The notes under the pieces: generated by a model
The model's input: only the letters and a program-made list of their open reading frames with translations
Database searches by the model: none
What the model was told of the DNA's origin: nothing
Program-made: the position numbers and the translations under genes
Source: an uncultured Selenomonadales bacterium
Lineage (GTDB): Bacteria; Bacillota; Negativicutes; Selenomonadales; Selenomonadaceae
Assembly: GCA_947304355.1 (NCBI GenBank)
Contig: CAMZAX010000010.1
Span: 1-64,000, forward strand
Length of the DNA: 64,000 nucleotides
Reading direction: 5' to 3'
In this document: positions 51,368-60,833 of the stretch, piece after piece
Numbering within the stretch: position 1 is the first letter of the stretch
How the letters are laid out: each line of letters opens with the position of its first letter

Positions 51368-52545
51368 TTGTTGTCACGCGGGCGGAAATTGAACGTCGGC
51401 ATTTGGAAATTGCTTTGCGGAGGAGCGGGCGACTTGGGCGGCTCGAAGTTGAAACCCTTCGACACGGTTACCGTCGACTTGGGGACTTCGACCGTCGGCG
51501 ACTTGAGCGCAAGGCTGTCGGCGAAATCCGTCGCGATAATCGTCGCCTGAATCATTCCGTTCATGCTCTTATCGATAACCGTGCCGAGGATGATGTTCAC
51601 GTCGTCTTCGGTCTGGCTGAAAATGTAACTTGCGGCGGCGTTGACGTCGTGAATCGGAAGCGTCTCGTCGCCCGTAATGTTGAGGATAATACCGCGCGCG
51701 CCCTTGAGCGACTTGTCGATAAGCGGGCTTTGAATCGCCTCTTGCACGGCTTTAACCGCGCTGATTTTGCTGCGACCGATGCCCAATAACGCGTCGCTGG
51801 ATTCGCTCTGGCGGAAAATCGTCGTCATGTCGGCGAAGTCAACGTTAATCACGCCGATAGTCAAGATGAGTTCGGCGACGCAACGAATCGCTTGGCGCAG
51901 GACTGAATCGGCGGCACGGAAGGCGTCGACCATGGAGATGTCTTTGTTTTCGGGGAGCTTCATAAGGTTATCGTTTTTGACGACGATTAGCGCGTCCATG
52001 TACGATTGCATTTTTACGATACCTTCGTTGGCGATGCGCTGTTTGCGACGACCTTCGAAGCTGAAAGGCAACGTGACGACGCCGACCGTCAACATGCCGA
52101 GTTCCTTGGCGAGTCGTGCGACAATCGGAGCCGCGCCGGTGCCTGTGCCGCCGCCCATGCCCGCCGTTATGAAAATCATATCCGCGCCCGTCATCATGGT
52201 TTTGAGGCGTTCGGCGTCATTTTTGGCAGCCTGTTCGCCCAAAGCGACACTGCCGCCCGTCCCGCGACCTTTGGTCAGTTCCGCGCCGATTTGCACGGCT
52301 TTAATCTTGTCGGTGTTTGAAAAGCTCAGCGCGTGCGAATCGGTGTTGACCGCGACCAAATCAATCGCAAGAAAATCGCTTTCGGCAATGCGTTTGAGGA
52401 CGCTGTTGCCGCCGCCGCCCACGCCGAAGACTTTTATCGTGACGAGGGCTCTTTTAATCGCCGCGTCGTCTTGCGCTTTCTGTTTCGCTTGGTTCAGGCG
52501 CAGTTTCTTCAACGCCTCCTTGATTGCCTCATCGTTAGCCCCCAT
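51364..52545 (-). CDS. ftsZ: FtsZ family cell-division GTPase with divergent features
   Basis: 'VFGVGGGGNSV', 'AGMGGGTGTGAAP', T7-loop 'NVDFADM', C-terminal 'QMPTFNFRPRDNK'. Confidence 0.85.
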   Translation of the reverse strand: MGANDEAIKEALKKLRLNQAKQKAQDDAAIKRALVTIKVFGVGGGGNSVLKRIAESDFLAIDLVAVNTDSHALSFSNTDKIKAVQIGAELTKGRGTGGSVALGEQAAKNDAERLKTMMTGADMIFITAGMGGGTGTGAAPIVARLAKELGMLTVGVVTLPFSFEGRRKQRIANEGIVKMQSYMDALIVVKNDNLMKLPENKDISMVDAFRAADSVLRQAIRCVAELILTIGVINVDFADMTTIFRQSESSDALLGIGRSKISAVKAVQEAIQSPLIDKSLKGARGIILNITGDETLPIHDVNAAASYIFSQTEDDVNIILGTVIDKSMNGMIQATIIATDFADSLALKSPTVEVPKSTVTVSKGFNFEPPKSPAPPQSNFQMPTFNFRPRDNK

Positions 52546-52651
52546 GTGTTTCGTTCCTCTCTGTTAAAACTTTTTCGGCAATTTTCGACGCGCCAAAAAA
52601 TTTTCCTTCACGGCGACCGTCGGAGGTGCCTTTTCATTTGCCAACGCGAAT

Positions 52652-52688
52652 AATATCCTCGACGACCAATCGGGGATATTTTTTTGCG
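52652..52688 (+). terminator. intrinsic terminator upstream of the lepA promoter
   Basis: AATATCC...GGGGATATTTTTTT. Confidence 0.5.
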
Positions 52689-52697
52689 GCGGCGGCG

Positions 52698-52727
52698 TTT
52701 ACAAAGGCGCGAATCGAACGTTATAAT
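52698..52727 (+). promoter_or_regulatory. sigma70-type promoter for lepA (TTTACA-N18-TATAAT)
   Basis: hexamers and spacing read directly. Confidence 0.6.
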
Positions 52728-52759
52728 TAATTTCTATTATCGGAGGAGGGAATAACCTT

Positions 52760-54559
52760 TTGAACGACAAGATTAGAAATTTTTCAATCATCGCGCACAT
52801 AGATCACGGCAAATCGACTTTGGCTGACCGCCTAATCGAAATGACGGGCACCGTCGAAAAGCGCGAGATGAACGAACAATTTTTGGACAACATGGAGCTG
52901 GAACGCGAACGCGGCATCACAATCAAGGCGCAGACCGTCCGCCTGAAGTACACCGCCCGCGACGGCGAAACTTATCTGCTAAATCTTATCGACACGCCCG
53001 GGCACGTTGACTTCACTTACGAAGTCTCACGCAGTTTGGCGGCGTGCGAAGGCGCATTGCTCGTCGTGGACGCAACCCAGGGCGTCGAGGCTCAAACGCT
53101 GTCGAACGTCTACCTTGCGCTTGAACACGATCTTGAAATCGTGCCTGTCATCAACAAAATCGATTTGCCCAGCGCAGATGTCGAACGCGCCCGCGAAGAA
53201 ATCGAAGAGGCTGTCGGACTGGACGCAAGCGACGCCGTGAAATGTTCCGCGAAGACCGGCGAAGGTGTCGACGAAATTTTGGAGGCAATCGTCAATCGAA
53301 TCCCGCCGCCCGAAGGTGACGCGACCAAACCTTTGCAAGCGTTGATATTCGATTCGTATTTCGACTCGTACAAGGGCGCGGTTGCTCACGTAAGAATTTT
53401 CGACGGCACCGTTCGCAAAGGCGACAAGCTCAAACTTTTGGCGACGGGCAAGGAATTCGAGGCGACCGAACTCGGTATCTTCGCGCCGAACATGACTGAA
53501 CTTGACGAACTCCGCGCGGGCGAAGTCGGTTACATTTGCGGCAGTCTCAAAGACGTGCGCGACGTTCGCGTAGGCGACACCGTCACCACTGCCCAAAAAC
53601 CTGCGCGGGCATTGGCGGGCTATCGTGCGCCCGTGCCGATGGTTTTCTGCGGACTGTACCCGACCGACAGCGTCGACTACGACAACTTGAAAGACGCGCT
53701 GGAAAAACTTCAGCTCAACGACGCCGCGCTTGTTTACGAGCCCGAAACGTCCGCCGCATTGGGTTTCGGTTTCCGTTGCGGCTTTTTGGGACTGCTTCAC
53801 ATGGACGTTATTCAGGAGCGGCTTGAACGCGAATACAAGCTGAAAATTGTCACCACTGCGCCGAGCGTCGTCTATCGCGTGCACAAAACCAACGACGAGG
53901 TCATTTCGATTGACAACCCCGCCGCCTTGCCGCCCACGACCGAAATTAAATTTATCGAAGAACCCATGGTCAAAGCGACCGTCATTGTGCCGAGCGACTA
54001 TATCGGCGCGGTCATGGAGCTTTGTCGCGACAAGCGCGGCACCTACAAGAGCATGGACTATATCGACAAGACACGCGTCATGATCGTCTACGAAATGCCG
54101 CTCAACGAAATCATCTACGACTTTTTCGACAAGCTCAAATCGATGACGCGCGGCTACGCAAGCCTTGACTACGAGCTGAGCGACTACAAGGAAAGCGACC
54201 TTGCCAAGCTTGACATCCTGTTGAACGGCGACTTGATTGACGCGCTGAGTTCAATCGTTCACCGCACGCGCGCCGCCAAAATCGGGCGGATTCTCGCGCT
54301 CAAGCTCAAGCGTATCATCCCCGAACAGCTGTTCGACATTCCCGTTCAAGCGGCTATCGGCGGCAGGATTATCGCCCGCGAAACCGTCAAGGCGCGCCGC
54401 AAGGACGTGTTGGCGAAATGTTACGGCGGCGACGTCTCTCGCAAGCGCAAACTCCTTGAAAAGCAGAAAGCCGGCAAGAAACGCATGAAGGCTGTCGGCA
54501 GCGTCGAACTCCCGCAAGAAGCGTTCATGGCTGTCCTTACCGTCGGTGATGAGGAGTGA
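52760..54559 (+). CDS. lepA: elongation factor 4
   Basis: '[18 protein letters not shown]', '[10 protein letters not shown]', '[10 protein letters not shown]', LepA C-terminus. Confidence 0.96.
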   Translation: MNDKIRNFSIIAHIDHGKSTLADRLIEMTGTVEKREMNEQFLDNMELERERGITIKAQTVRLKYTARDGETYLLNLIDTPGHVDFTYEVSRSLAACEGALLVVDATQGVEAQTLSNVYLALEHDLEIVPVINKIDLPSADVERAREEIEEAVGLDASDAVKCSAKTGEGVDEILEAIVNRIPPPEGDATKPLQALIFDSYFDSYKGAVAHVRIFDGTVRKGDKLKLLATGKEFEATELGIFAPNMTELDELRAGEVGYICGSLKDVRDVRVGDTVTTAQKPARALAGYRAPVPMVFCGLYPTDSVDYDNLKDALEKLQLNDAALVYEPETSAALGFGFRCGFLGLLHMDVIQERLEREYKLKIVTTAPSVVYRVHKTNDEVISIDNPAALPPTTEIKFIEEPMVKATVIVPSDYIGAVMELCRDKRGTYKSMDYIDKTRVMIVYEMPLNEIIYDFFDKLKSMTRGYASLDYELSDYKESDLAKLDILLNGDLIDALSSIVHRTRAAKIGRILALKLKRIIPEQLFDIPVQAAIGGRIIARETVKARRKDVLAKCYGGDVSRKRKLLEKQKAGKKRMKAVGSVELPQEAFMAVLTVGDEE

Positions 54560-54565
54560 CGAGCT

Positions 54566-55651
54566 ATGGCGGGCAACAGAAATCTCAACGCCGCCGCGCA
54601 GGGCAAGAACGACGAATTTTATACGCAATACGGCGACATCCAGCGCGAACTCAATTGCTATTACGAATACGACAACGACTTTCTGCGCGGCAAGACCGTC
54701 CTGCTGCCGTGCGACGACCCCGAATTCAGCAACTTCACAAAGTTTTTCGCGGCAAACTTCGGGCTTTACGGCTTGAAGAAACTCATCTCCACAAGTTACG
54801 CCGCCGAAAAGAAAAAATTTATCTACAAGCCCATGCGCAACCTTTTCGACGAAAACGACCTGCCGCAATTCGACGCGTCAAAGGATTTTCATCACGGAAG
54901 AATTTATACGCTCGAAGCCGAAGACTTCGCCAACGTCAAACACGAATTCGACCCGCTCAAGAATTGGCGATACCTCGACGGCGACGGCGACTTTCGCTCC
55001 AACGAAGTAAAACGCCTGCGCGACCAAGCCGACGTTATCATAACCAACCCGCCCTTCAGCATGTTTCGCGACTTCCTCAAGTGGATTCTCGACGCCGGCA
55101 AGAAATTTCTCATCATCGGCAACATCAACTGTATCACCTACAAGGAAGTCTTCCCGCTGATTAAGGAAAATAAAATCTGGCTCGGCAACGGCATGGGCAG
55201 ATGGATTTCGGGTTTTCTCGTTCCCGAAGGTTACGAACTTTACGGCACGGAGGCTCGCGTCGACGAAGACGGCAACCGTATCGTCGCTACCAATCAATGC
55301 CTTTGGCTGACGAATATCGAACACGGGCGGCGACATCAACCGTTGCGGCTCATGACTTACGCCGACTGCGAACAATGCCACCCGAAAGTTCGCGACACGG
55401 GCTTTCAACGCTATGACAACTACGACGCAATAGAAGTGCCCGCCACCGACGCCATCCCCCGCGACTACGACGGCGTCATGGGCGTGCCGATTACTTTCCT
55501 CGATAAATTTTGCCCCGAACAATTTGAACTGCTGGGCATTTCATATAATCACGGTGCGCCGGATTGTCACATAAAAGGCGAAACGTGGAATGCCCGCATT
55601 AACGGACGAGAAATTTACAAGCGGCTGTTTATACGGAGGCGACAACAATGA
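54566..55651 (+). CDS. EcoRI-family adenine-specific DNA methyltransferase
   Basis: 'AAQGKNDEFYTQYGDIQRELNCYYEYDNDFLRGKTVLLPCDDPEFSNFTKFFAANF' and 'ITNPPFSMFRDFLKWIL' characteristic of M.EcoRI-like methylases. Confidence 0.85.
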   Translation: MAGNRNLNAAAQGKNDEFYTQYGDIQRELNCYYEYDNDFLRGKTVLLPCDDPEFSNFTKFFAANFGLYGLKKLISTSYAAEKKKFIYKPMRNLFDENDLPQFDASKDFHHGRIYTLEAEDFANVKHEFDPLKNWRYLDGDGDFRSNEVKRLRDQADVIITNPPFSMFRDFLKWILDAGKKFLIIGNINCITYKEVFPLIKENKIWLGNGMGRWISGFLVPEGYELYGTEARVDEDGNRIVATNQCLWLTNIEHGRRHQPLRLMTYADCEQCHPKVRDTGFQRYDNYDAIEVPATDAIPRDYDGVMGVPITFLDKFCPEQFELLGISYNHGAPDCHIKGETWNARINGREIYKRLFIRRRQQ

Positions 55652-56841
55652 ATACGACACTGCGGACGGATTGGACGGTTCGGGACATCTGCGCGGGCTT
55701 CGAGTTCAGCGACGCGGAGGGCAAAGAGCTTTACGGCTTGGGCGGCAAGCTGACGATTCAACCGGAATATCAGCGGCATTATCTTTACGCGGAGCAAAAC
55801 GGCAAGCGCGAACACGACGTCATTGATTCGGTACTGCGCGGCTACCCGATAGGGCTTCTGTATTTCAACAAGCCGCAAACCGACGCCGACAGGTTTGAAG
55901 TCTTGGACGGTCAACAGCGAATCACAAGCCTTGGACGCTTCACGAAAAATTATTTCTCCGTCGAAGACGCGCACGGCTTTCCGCATTACTTCAGGACGTT
56001 GCCCGCCGCCGAGCGCGAAAAATTTTTGGCGACGCCGCTGACTATTTACATCTGCGAGGGCACCGAATCGGAAATCAAAGCGTGGTATCGGACGATAAAC
56101 ATTTCGGGCATTGAGCTTAACAAGCAGGAAATCGACAACGCGGTTTATTCGGGCGCGTTCGTCACGGCGGCGAAGGCGGTCTTCAGCAACAGCACGAATT
56201 CAAATCTTTACGTGTGGAAAAATTTCGTTCGCGGCAACGTCAAGCGTCAAGAACTTTTGCGGACGGCTCTTGAGTGGGTCGTTAAGTCTTCGGACGACAA
56301 AAAGGTTGCGGCTTACATGAGCGCACACCGCGACAACGGCGACATTGCCGAGCTTGAAAATTATTTCGCGGCGGTGATTGATTGGGCGCGTGCGGTCTTC
56401 CCGAACCTGCGCGACGAAATGTGCGGGCTTGATTGGGGACGGCTTTACGAAACGTATCACGCGAACACTTACGACGCGACGAAACTTGCCGCCGAAGTCG
56501 ACGAACTCTTTGCGCAGGACGACGACGTTATCACGAGCAAGCGCGGCATTTACGAATATCTTTTGAGCGGGCGCGAGCTGACGAACCTTTTGCAGATTCG
56601 TTATTTCAAGGACGCGGTCAAGCGCACGGTCTACGACAAACAGACGAAAGCCGCGCAGGCAGCGGGCGTGTCGAATTGTCCGATGTGCGCGGCGGCGGGC
56701 GGCTCACGTTCACGAAAAATTTGGGCGTTGAGAGAAATGGACGCCGATCACGTGACGGCTTGGAGCAAAGGCGGCGATACGACTGCGGCGAATTGTCAAA
56801 TGCTGTGCAAGGCGCACAACCGTTCAAAAGGCAACGCATGA
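55648..56841 (+). CDS. DUF262 (GmrS/ParB-like) protein with C-terminal HNH nuclease domain
   Basis: 'IQPEYQRHYLY', 'FEVLDGQQRITSL'; C-terminal 'CPMCAAAGG...MDADHVTAWSKGGDTTAANCQMLCKAHNRSKGN'. Confidence 0.85.
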   Translation: MNTTLRTDWTVRDICAGFEFSDAEGKELYGLGGKLTIQPEYQRHYLYAEQNGKREHDVIDSVLRGYPIGLLYFNKPQTDADRFEVLDGQQRITSLGRFTKNYFSVEDAHGFPHYFRTLPAAEREKFLATPLTIYICEGTESEIKAWYRTINISGIELNKQEIDNAVYSGAFVTAAKAVFSNSTNSNLYVWKNFVRGNVKRQELLRTALEWVVKSSDDKKVAAYMSAHRDNGDIAELENYFAAVIDWARAVFPNLRDEMCGLDWGRLYETYHANTYDATKLAAEVDELFAQDDDVITSKRGIYEYLLSGRELTNLLQIRYFKDAVKRTVYDKQTKAAQAAGVSNCPMCAAAGGSRSRKIWALREMDADHVTAWSKGGDTTAANCQMLCKAHNRSKGNA

Positions 56842-57953
56842 TGATTTACGTTCACATACCGTTTTGCGTGCGGAAATGTCATTACTGCGCGTTCAACTCC
56901 AAAGTCGGCGGGGCGGCGGAGCGTGCGGCTTACGTCGACGCTTTGACGCGTGAAATCAATCTGCGCGGCGATGATTCGGCGGTCGAAACGATTTACTTCG
57001 GCGGCGGCACCCCCACGACGTTGACGCTTGCCGAGCTTGAAAAAATTATCGGCGCACTTCGGACAGCGTTCACGGTCGACGACAACGCGGAGATTACGAT
57101 TGAGGCGAATCCCGGCACGGTCGACGCGACTTATCTGCGCGGGCTGAAGTCTTTGTGCTTCAATCGGCTGAGCTTGGGCGTGCAGAGCTTCAACGACGCG
57201 CTGTTGAAAATTTTGGGCAGGATACACGATTCGCGGGCGGCTATTCAAACCGTTGAGCTTGCGAAGATTTTTTTTGCCAATGTGAGCGTCGATTTGATGT
57301 ACGGCTTGCCGAATCAGACGCTTGAGGACGTTCGCCGCGACTTGGAGCGTATCGACGGGCTCGGCGTTCAGCACGTGTCGCTTTACGGTCTTGAAGTCGA
57401 AGACGGCACGAAATTTTTTGAGCTCGCCCGCGCAGGACGGCTTGCCTTGCCCGACGACGACACCGCCGCCGATATGTACGACTTGATAACGACGACGTTG
57501 CCCGCGCTCGGCTTCAAACGCTACGAAATCAGCAACTTCGCTCGCGAAAATTTTTTCAGCCGCCACAACGTCGGATACTGGACGGGCAAGCGATACTTCG
57601 GCTTCGGAGCGGGCGCGCACGGTTTCGACGGCAAGCTTAGGACTTCAAACGTGCGCGACGTTGCGACTTACATTGAACGGCTTAACGCGGGCTTGAGCGT
57701 CTCGACGGTCGAAGAGGTCGTCACGCGACGTGCGGCAATGGAAGAATTTTGTTTCCTCGGCTTGCGCATGACCGACGGCATTTCCGCGCGGGTCTTTGCA
57801 GAAAAATTCGGCGCGAATATCTTTGACGTGTTCGGCGCGGCGATTGACGACAACAGACGGCGCGGCTTGCTTGCGGTCGACGGCGACAAAATTTTTCTGA
57901 CGGCACGCGGCATGGCTTTGGGCAACGCAGTCTTCGCGGACTTTCTGCTTTGA
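56838..57953 (+). CDS. hemW: radical SAM heme chaperone HemW (coproporphyrinogen III oxidase-like)
   Basis: 'YVHIPFCVRKCHYCAFNS', 'YFGGGTPTTL', 'LSLGVQSFNDALLKILGR'; ATG 56838. Confidence 0.93.
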   Translation: MMIYVHIPFCVRKCHYCAFNSKVGGAAERAAYVDALTREINLRGDDSAVETIYFGGGTPTTLTLAELEKIIGALRTAFTVDDNAEITIEANPGTVDATYLRGLKSLCFNRLSLGVQSFNDALLKILGRIHDSRAAIQTVELAKIFFANVSVDLMYGLPNQTLEDVRRDLERIDGLGVQHVSLYGLEVEDGTKFFELARAGRLALPDDDTAADMYDLITTTLPALGFKRYEISNFARENFFSRHNVGYWTGKRYFGFGAGAHGFDGKLRTSNVRDVATYIERLNAGLSVSTVEEVVTRRAAMEEFCFLGLRMTDGISARVFAEKFGANIFDVFGAAIDDNRRRGLLAVDGDKIFLTARGMALGNAVFADFLL

Positions 57954-57962
57954 GGTGAGAGC

Positions 57963-58598
57963 ATGACGAATTTTAAAACGATAGCGGACGGAGAGATTTA
58001 CGGCGCGGCTTACGAGGTGAACAAGTCGAAATTCTTGGCGCATGTCCGTCACGTCGACAACGAGGAGGCGGCGCGCGACTTCGTGCTGACGATTCGCAAA
58101 AAATATTTTGACGCAACGCATAATTGTTCAGCGTGGGTTTTGGGCGAACGCGGCGACAAACAAAAATCGAACGACGACGGCGAACCCGGCGGCACTGCCG
58201 GCAATCCGATTCTTGAGGCGATAAAAAAGAACGGCTTGACTAACTGCGCGGTTGTCGTGACGCGTTACTTCGGCGGAATAAAGCTCGGCGCGGGCGGGCT
58301 GATTCGCGCGTATTCGCACACCGCCGCCCTTGGATTGACCGCCGCCCGTCAAGTGCAGATGACGACGTTCAAGCGGCTCGCCTTGACGCTCGAATACAAT
58401 TTCCTTGCCACGGTCGAAAATTATTTGCGCAACAAAAAAATCCGCGTCACGGGCACCGATTACGCCGATGTCGTGACGCTGGAAATTTTATTGTTGCCCG
58501 CGCAGGTCGAAAGCTTTTTGACGGAGCTGAACGATTTGACTGCCGCGAATTTTTTATCGGAGGATCTCGGCGACGTGCTTATTCCGATTGAGGTTTGA
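57963..58598 (+). CDS. YigZ/IMPACT family protein
   Basis: 'KSKFLAHVRHV', 'DDGEPGGTAGNPILEAIKKNGLTNCAVVVTRYFGGIKLGAGGLIRAYS'. Confidence 0.93.
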   Translation: MTNFKTIADGEIYGAAYEVNKSKFLAHVRHVDNEEAARDFVLTIRKKYFDATHNCSAWVLGERGDKQKSNDDGEPGGTAGNPILEAIKKNGLTNCAVVVTRYFGGIKLGAGGLIRAYSHTAALGLTAARQVQMTTFKRLALTLEYNFLATVENYLRNKKIRVTGTDYADVVTLEILLLPAQVESFLTELNDLTAANFLSEDLGDVLIPIEV

Positions 58599-60669
58599 TA
58601 GTGAACCAAATTTCGTCCTTGACGTTGGTGTCGCCAACACGGTCGAAATTTTCCGTAAGGAGCTTTGCAATTCTTAAGCAATCCTTCGTCGAAAAGCCCG
58701 TATCCATGTAAAAGCCGTCGGCGATTTCAAAATCCGTCGGCTCGGTCGGAAACAAACTCTTGGGAACGTTTTCAAGTTGCGTCGCGCGTCGGAAGGTGTC
58801 GCCGTCAAGCGCGTAGAGTTGCCGAACAATTTCGCGCAACATCCATTTCCAGTACGGCATTTTCATTTCCGTGCCGCAGACAGACAACGTTGCGGGGTGC
58901 GTCCCTTTCAACGCGTCGAAGTCCGAATCCAGTGTGAGCGTTTCGTTCATGTTCGGCAAAGCCTTATTTAATTCTTCGGGAAGTGTCCAAACTTTGACGG
59001 CAATCGCCGCCATTTTTTTTGCCCGCGCCTGAATCTGTTTGCTCGTCCAATCCGAACACTCTGCCAAGGCTCGCGTGCCGGGATAATTTGATTGCGAATA
59101 AAATTCTTTCTTGATGTCAAACTCTTTGTTGCCGAGTTCCGTATTGTAAGCGGTGAGAGTCAAGTTGCCGAGTGTATGGAGCAAAATCTCGTGCGCCGAA
59201 TTATCGTTGTGAGTTGCCAAATAATTTTCCCAAGCGACATTGAGCTTTTGCGGCAAAATGTGTTCGACAGTTGCCTCCGAATAAGACGGCAACTCTTTTG
59301 TTTGCGCCGCTCGCTCCAAAGAGTAAAGCAAATATCTGCAACCGTCACTTTTTATCGTTTCATACAAATTGTTGCCGACCAAAGCTGCCTGAAAGTCTTT
59401 GTCGTCCGGGAAAGCGTATCGCCCTTTGCCGAAGGTTATCGCTTGCCAAAAAGCTTTTTCGGTCAAAGGATTTTCTTTGTCGAGGCGCGCCAGCACATTG
59501 CCGGCGAATTGCGAAGTTATTCCGCTGTTCTTGCAAATTTTAGCGCGGAACACAAGCGAGATCAGCGCGTCGACAAATTTTATAAACGTTGCCTCGTCGA
59601 AGTGATTTTGTTCATAACGGTCGAGCAGATACATCAGGATAATCGGTGCGTTGTCGGCTTTGAGCAGAAAAGTCAACTCGTAAAATTTTTTGTCAAGCGC
59701 GAAAAGGTTGGCGAACTTGGTTTCGTCATTGAAGATGACGCGGCGGAAAAATTTTGCGTAGCGATACATTTCTTTCAAACAAGACTCGGCTTCGCTGTAA
59801 TTTTCGCTGAAATATTCCTTGAACACCGCGTAAAGATTGCGATTGCTCAGGCGTTGCTTTTTCGTCTCCATAACAGAATCGGATTTGCGCTTGGTTATAA
59901 GATATTGCACCAAAAATTTTTCCACGTTGTCGGACGGGCGCAAGAGTTTTTCCATTTTCAGCCAGTAAGTTTTGTAAAGATTTTCCTGCAAATCGTAGCT
60001 TAGCGGCATGAGCAAAAAATTTCGGATTAAGTCGGCTTTGGTTAAGTCAAGCCCGGTTGAGTTGAGCGACTCGAAAATTTCTTGCGGATTCTCTTCCTTG
60101 AGCAAAATGCTGACGACATTGAGCCGGTCTATTGCGTCGCAGAAATCTTCATGCGTGAGAGTCGACGCGCCGATTTTCTCGCGGAAAAATCGATAATTCA
60201 AATACATCGGAGAATTTTTTTCGGGCTCGGAGAAATCACTTTCGTCAAAGCCGTCGTCCGCCATCAGCTTTTCAAAAGTGGCGCGGTCGAATTCGTTTGG
60301 GCGCAGACGGCATTTGTTTCTGATATTTTTGCCCGTAGTGTGTTTGATAAATTTCGTCCGCATATCATTTTTTGAGTCCGCGTCGTCCGTTAAATCATAA
60401 AGAGCCTTGGCGAACAGAATAATGCTTGTGATTCGCTGTTGTCCGTCGATTATAACGTATTCCTGCGGCGCGCCGACGCCGGCGACTTCGTGTTGATAGA
60501 CGAACGTCCCGATAAAATGCGGTTTTTTGTTTCTAATGATACCGACAATATCGTTGAACAACTGCTCACAATTCGCCTTGCGCCAATCGTAGTTACGCTG
60601 ATAGACAGGAATTACCAAAGTTACTTCGCCCGAAATGAACTTCGTAAAAGTACATTCACCTGCTTGCAC
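58579..60669 (-). CDS. DUF262-DUF1524 protein (GmrSD/BrxU/SspE-like architecture)
   Basis: 'LVIPVYQRNYDWRKANCEQLFNDI', 'VIIDGQQRITSIILF', 'EIFESLNSTGLDLTKADLIRNF', 'EATVEHILPQKLNVAW...LHTLGNLTLTAYNTELGNKEFDIKK'; GTG 60669 after GGAGGCGA. Confidence 0.88.
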   Translation of the reverse strand: MQAGECTFTKFISGEVTLVIPVYQRNYDWRKANCEQLFNDIVGIIRNKKPHFIGTFVYQHEVAGVGAPQEYVIIDGQQRITSIILFAKALYDLTDDADSKNDMRTKFIKHTTGKNIRNKCRLRPNEFDRATFEKLMADDGFDESDFSEPEKNSPMYLNYRFFREKIGASTLTHEDFCDAIDRLNVVSILLKEENPQEIFESLNSTGLDLTKADLIRNFLLMPLSYDLQENLYKTYWLKMEKLLRPSDNVEKFLVQYLITKRKSDSVMETKKQRLSNRNLYAVFKEYFSENYSEAESCLKEMYRYAKFFRRVIFNDETKFANLFALDKKFYELTFLLKADNAPIILMYLLDRYEQNHFDEATFIKFVDALISLVFRAKICKNSGITSQFAGNVLARLDKENPLTEKAFWQAITFGKGRYAFPDDKDFQAALVGNNLYETIKSDGCRYLLYSLERAAQTKELPSYSEATVEHILPQKLNVAWENYLATHNDNSAHEILLHTLGNLTLTAYNTELGNKEFDIKKEFYSQSNYPGTRALAECSDWTSKQIQARAKKMAAIAVKVWTLPEELNKALPNMNETLTLDSDFDALKGTHPATLSVCGTEMKMPYWKWMLREIVRQLYALDGDTFRRATQLENVPKSLFPTEPTDFEIADGFYMDTGFSTKDCLRIAKLLTENFDRVGDTNVKDEIWFTIKPQSE

Positions 60670-60754
60670 GCGGCATCGCCTCCAAAAATTTTTTCGGTCA
60701 TTATAAATTGCAGTCGCGGCGATTGCAAGAAAATTTTCAACATATGCGGCGCGA

Positions 60755-60783
60755 TTTACTTTTTTATAGCGGCGTGCTATAAT
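60755..60783 (+). promoter_or_regulatory. sigma70-type promoter for nifJ (TTTACT-N17-TATAAT)
   Basis: hexamers and spacing read directly. Confidence 0.6.
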
Positions 60784-60833
60784 CGCGTGCAATGTTCAAT
60801 TTCCAATGTTTGAGAGGAGAGCTTTGATAGCTT

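Noticed and set aside
56433-56837. N-terminal extension of hemW in the track
   Set aside because: Out-of-frame reading of the DUF262-HNH gene; conserved HemW N-terminus begins at 56838.
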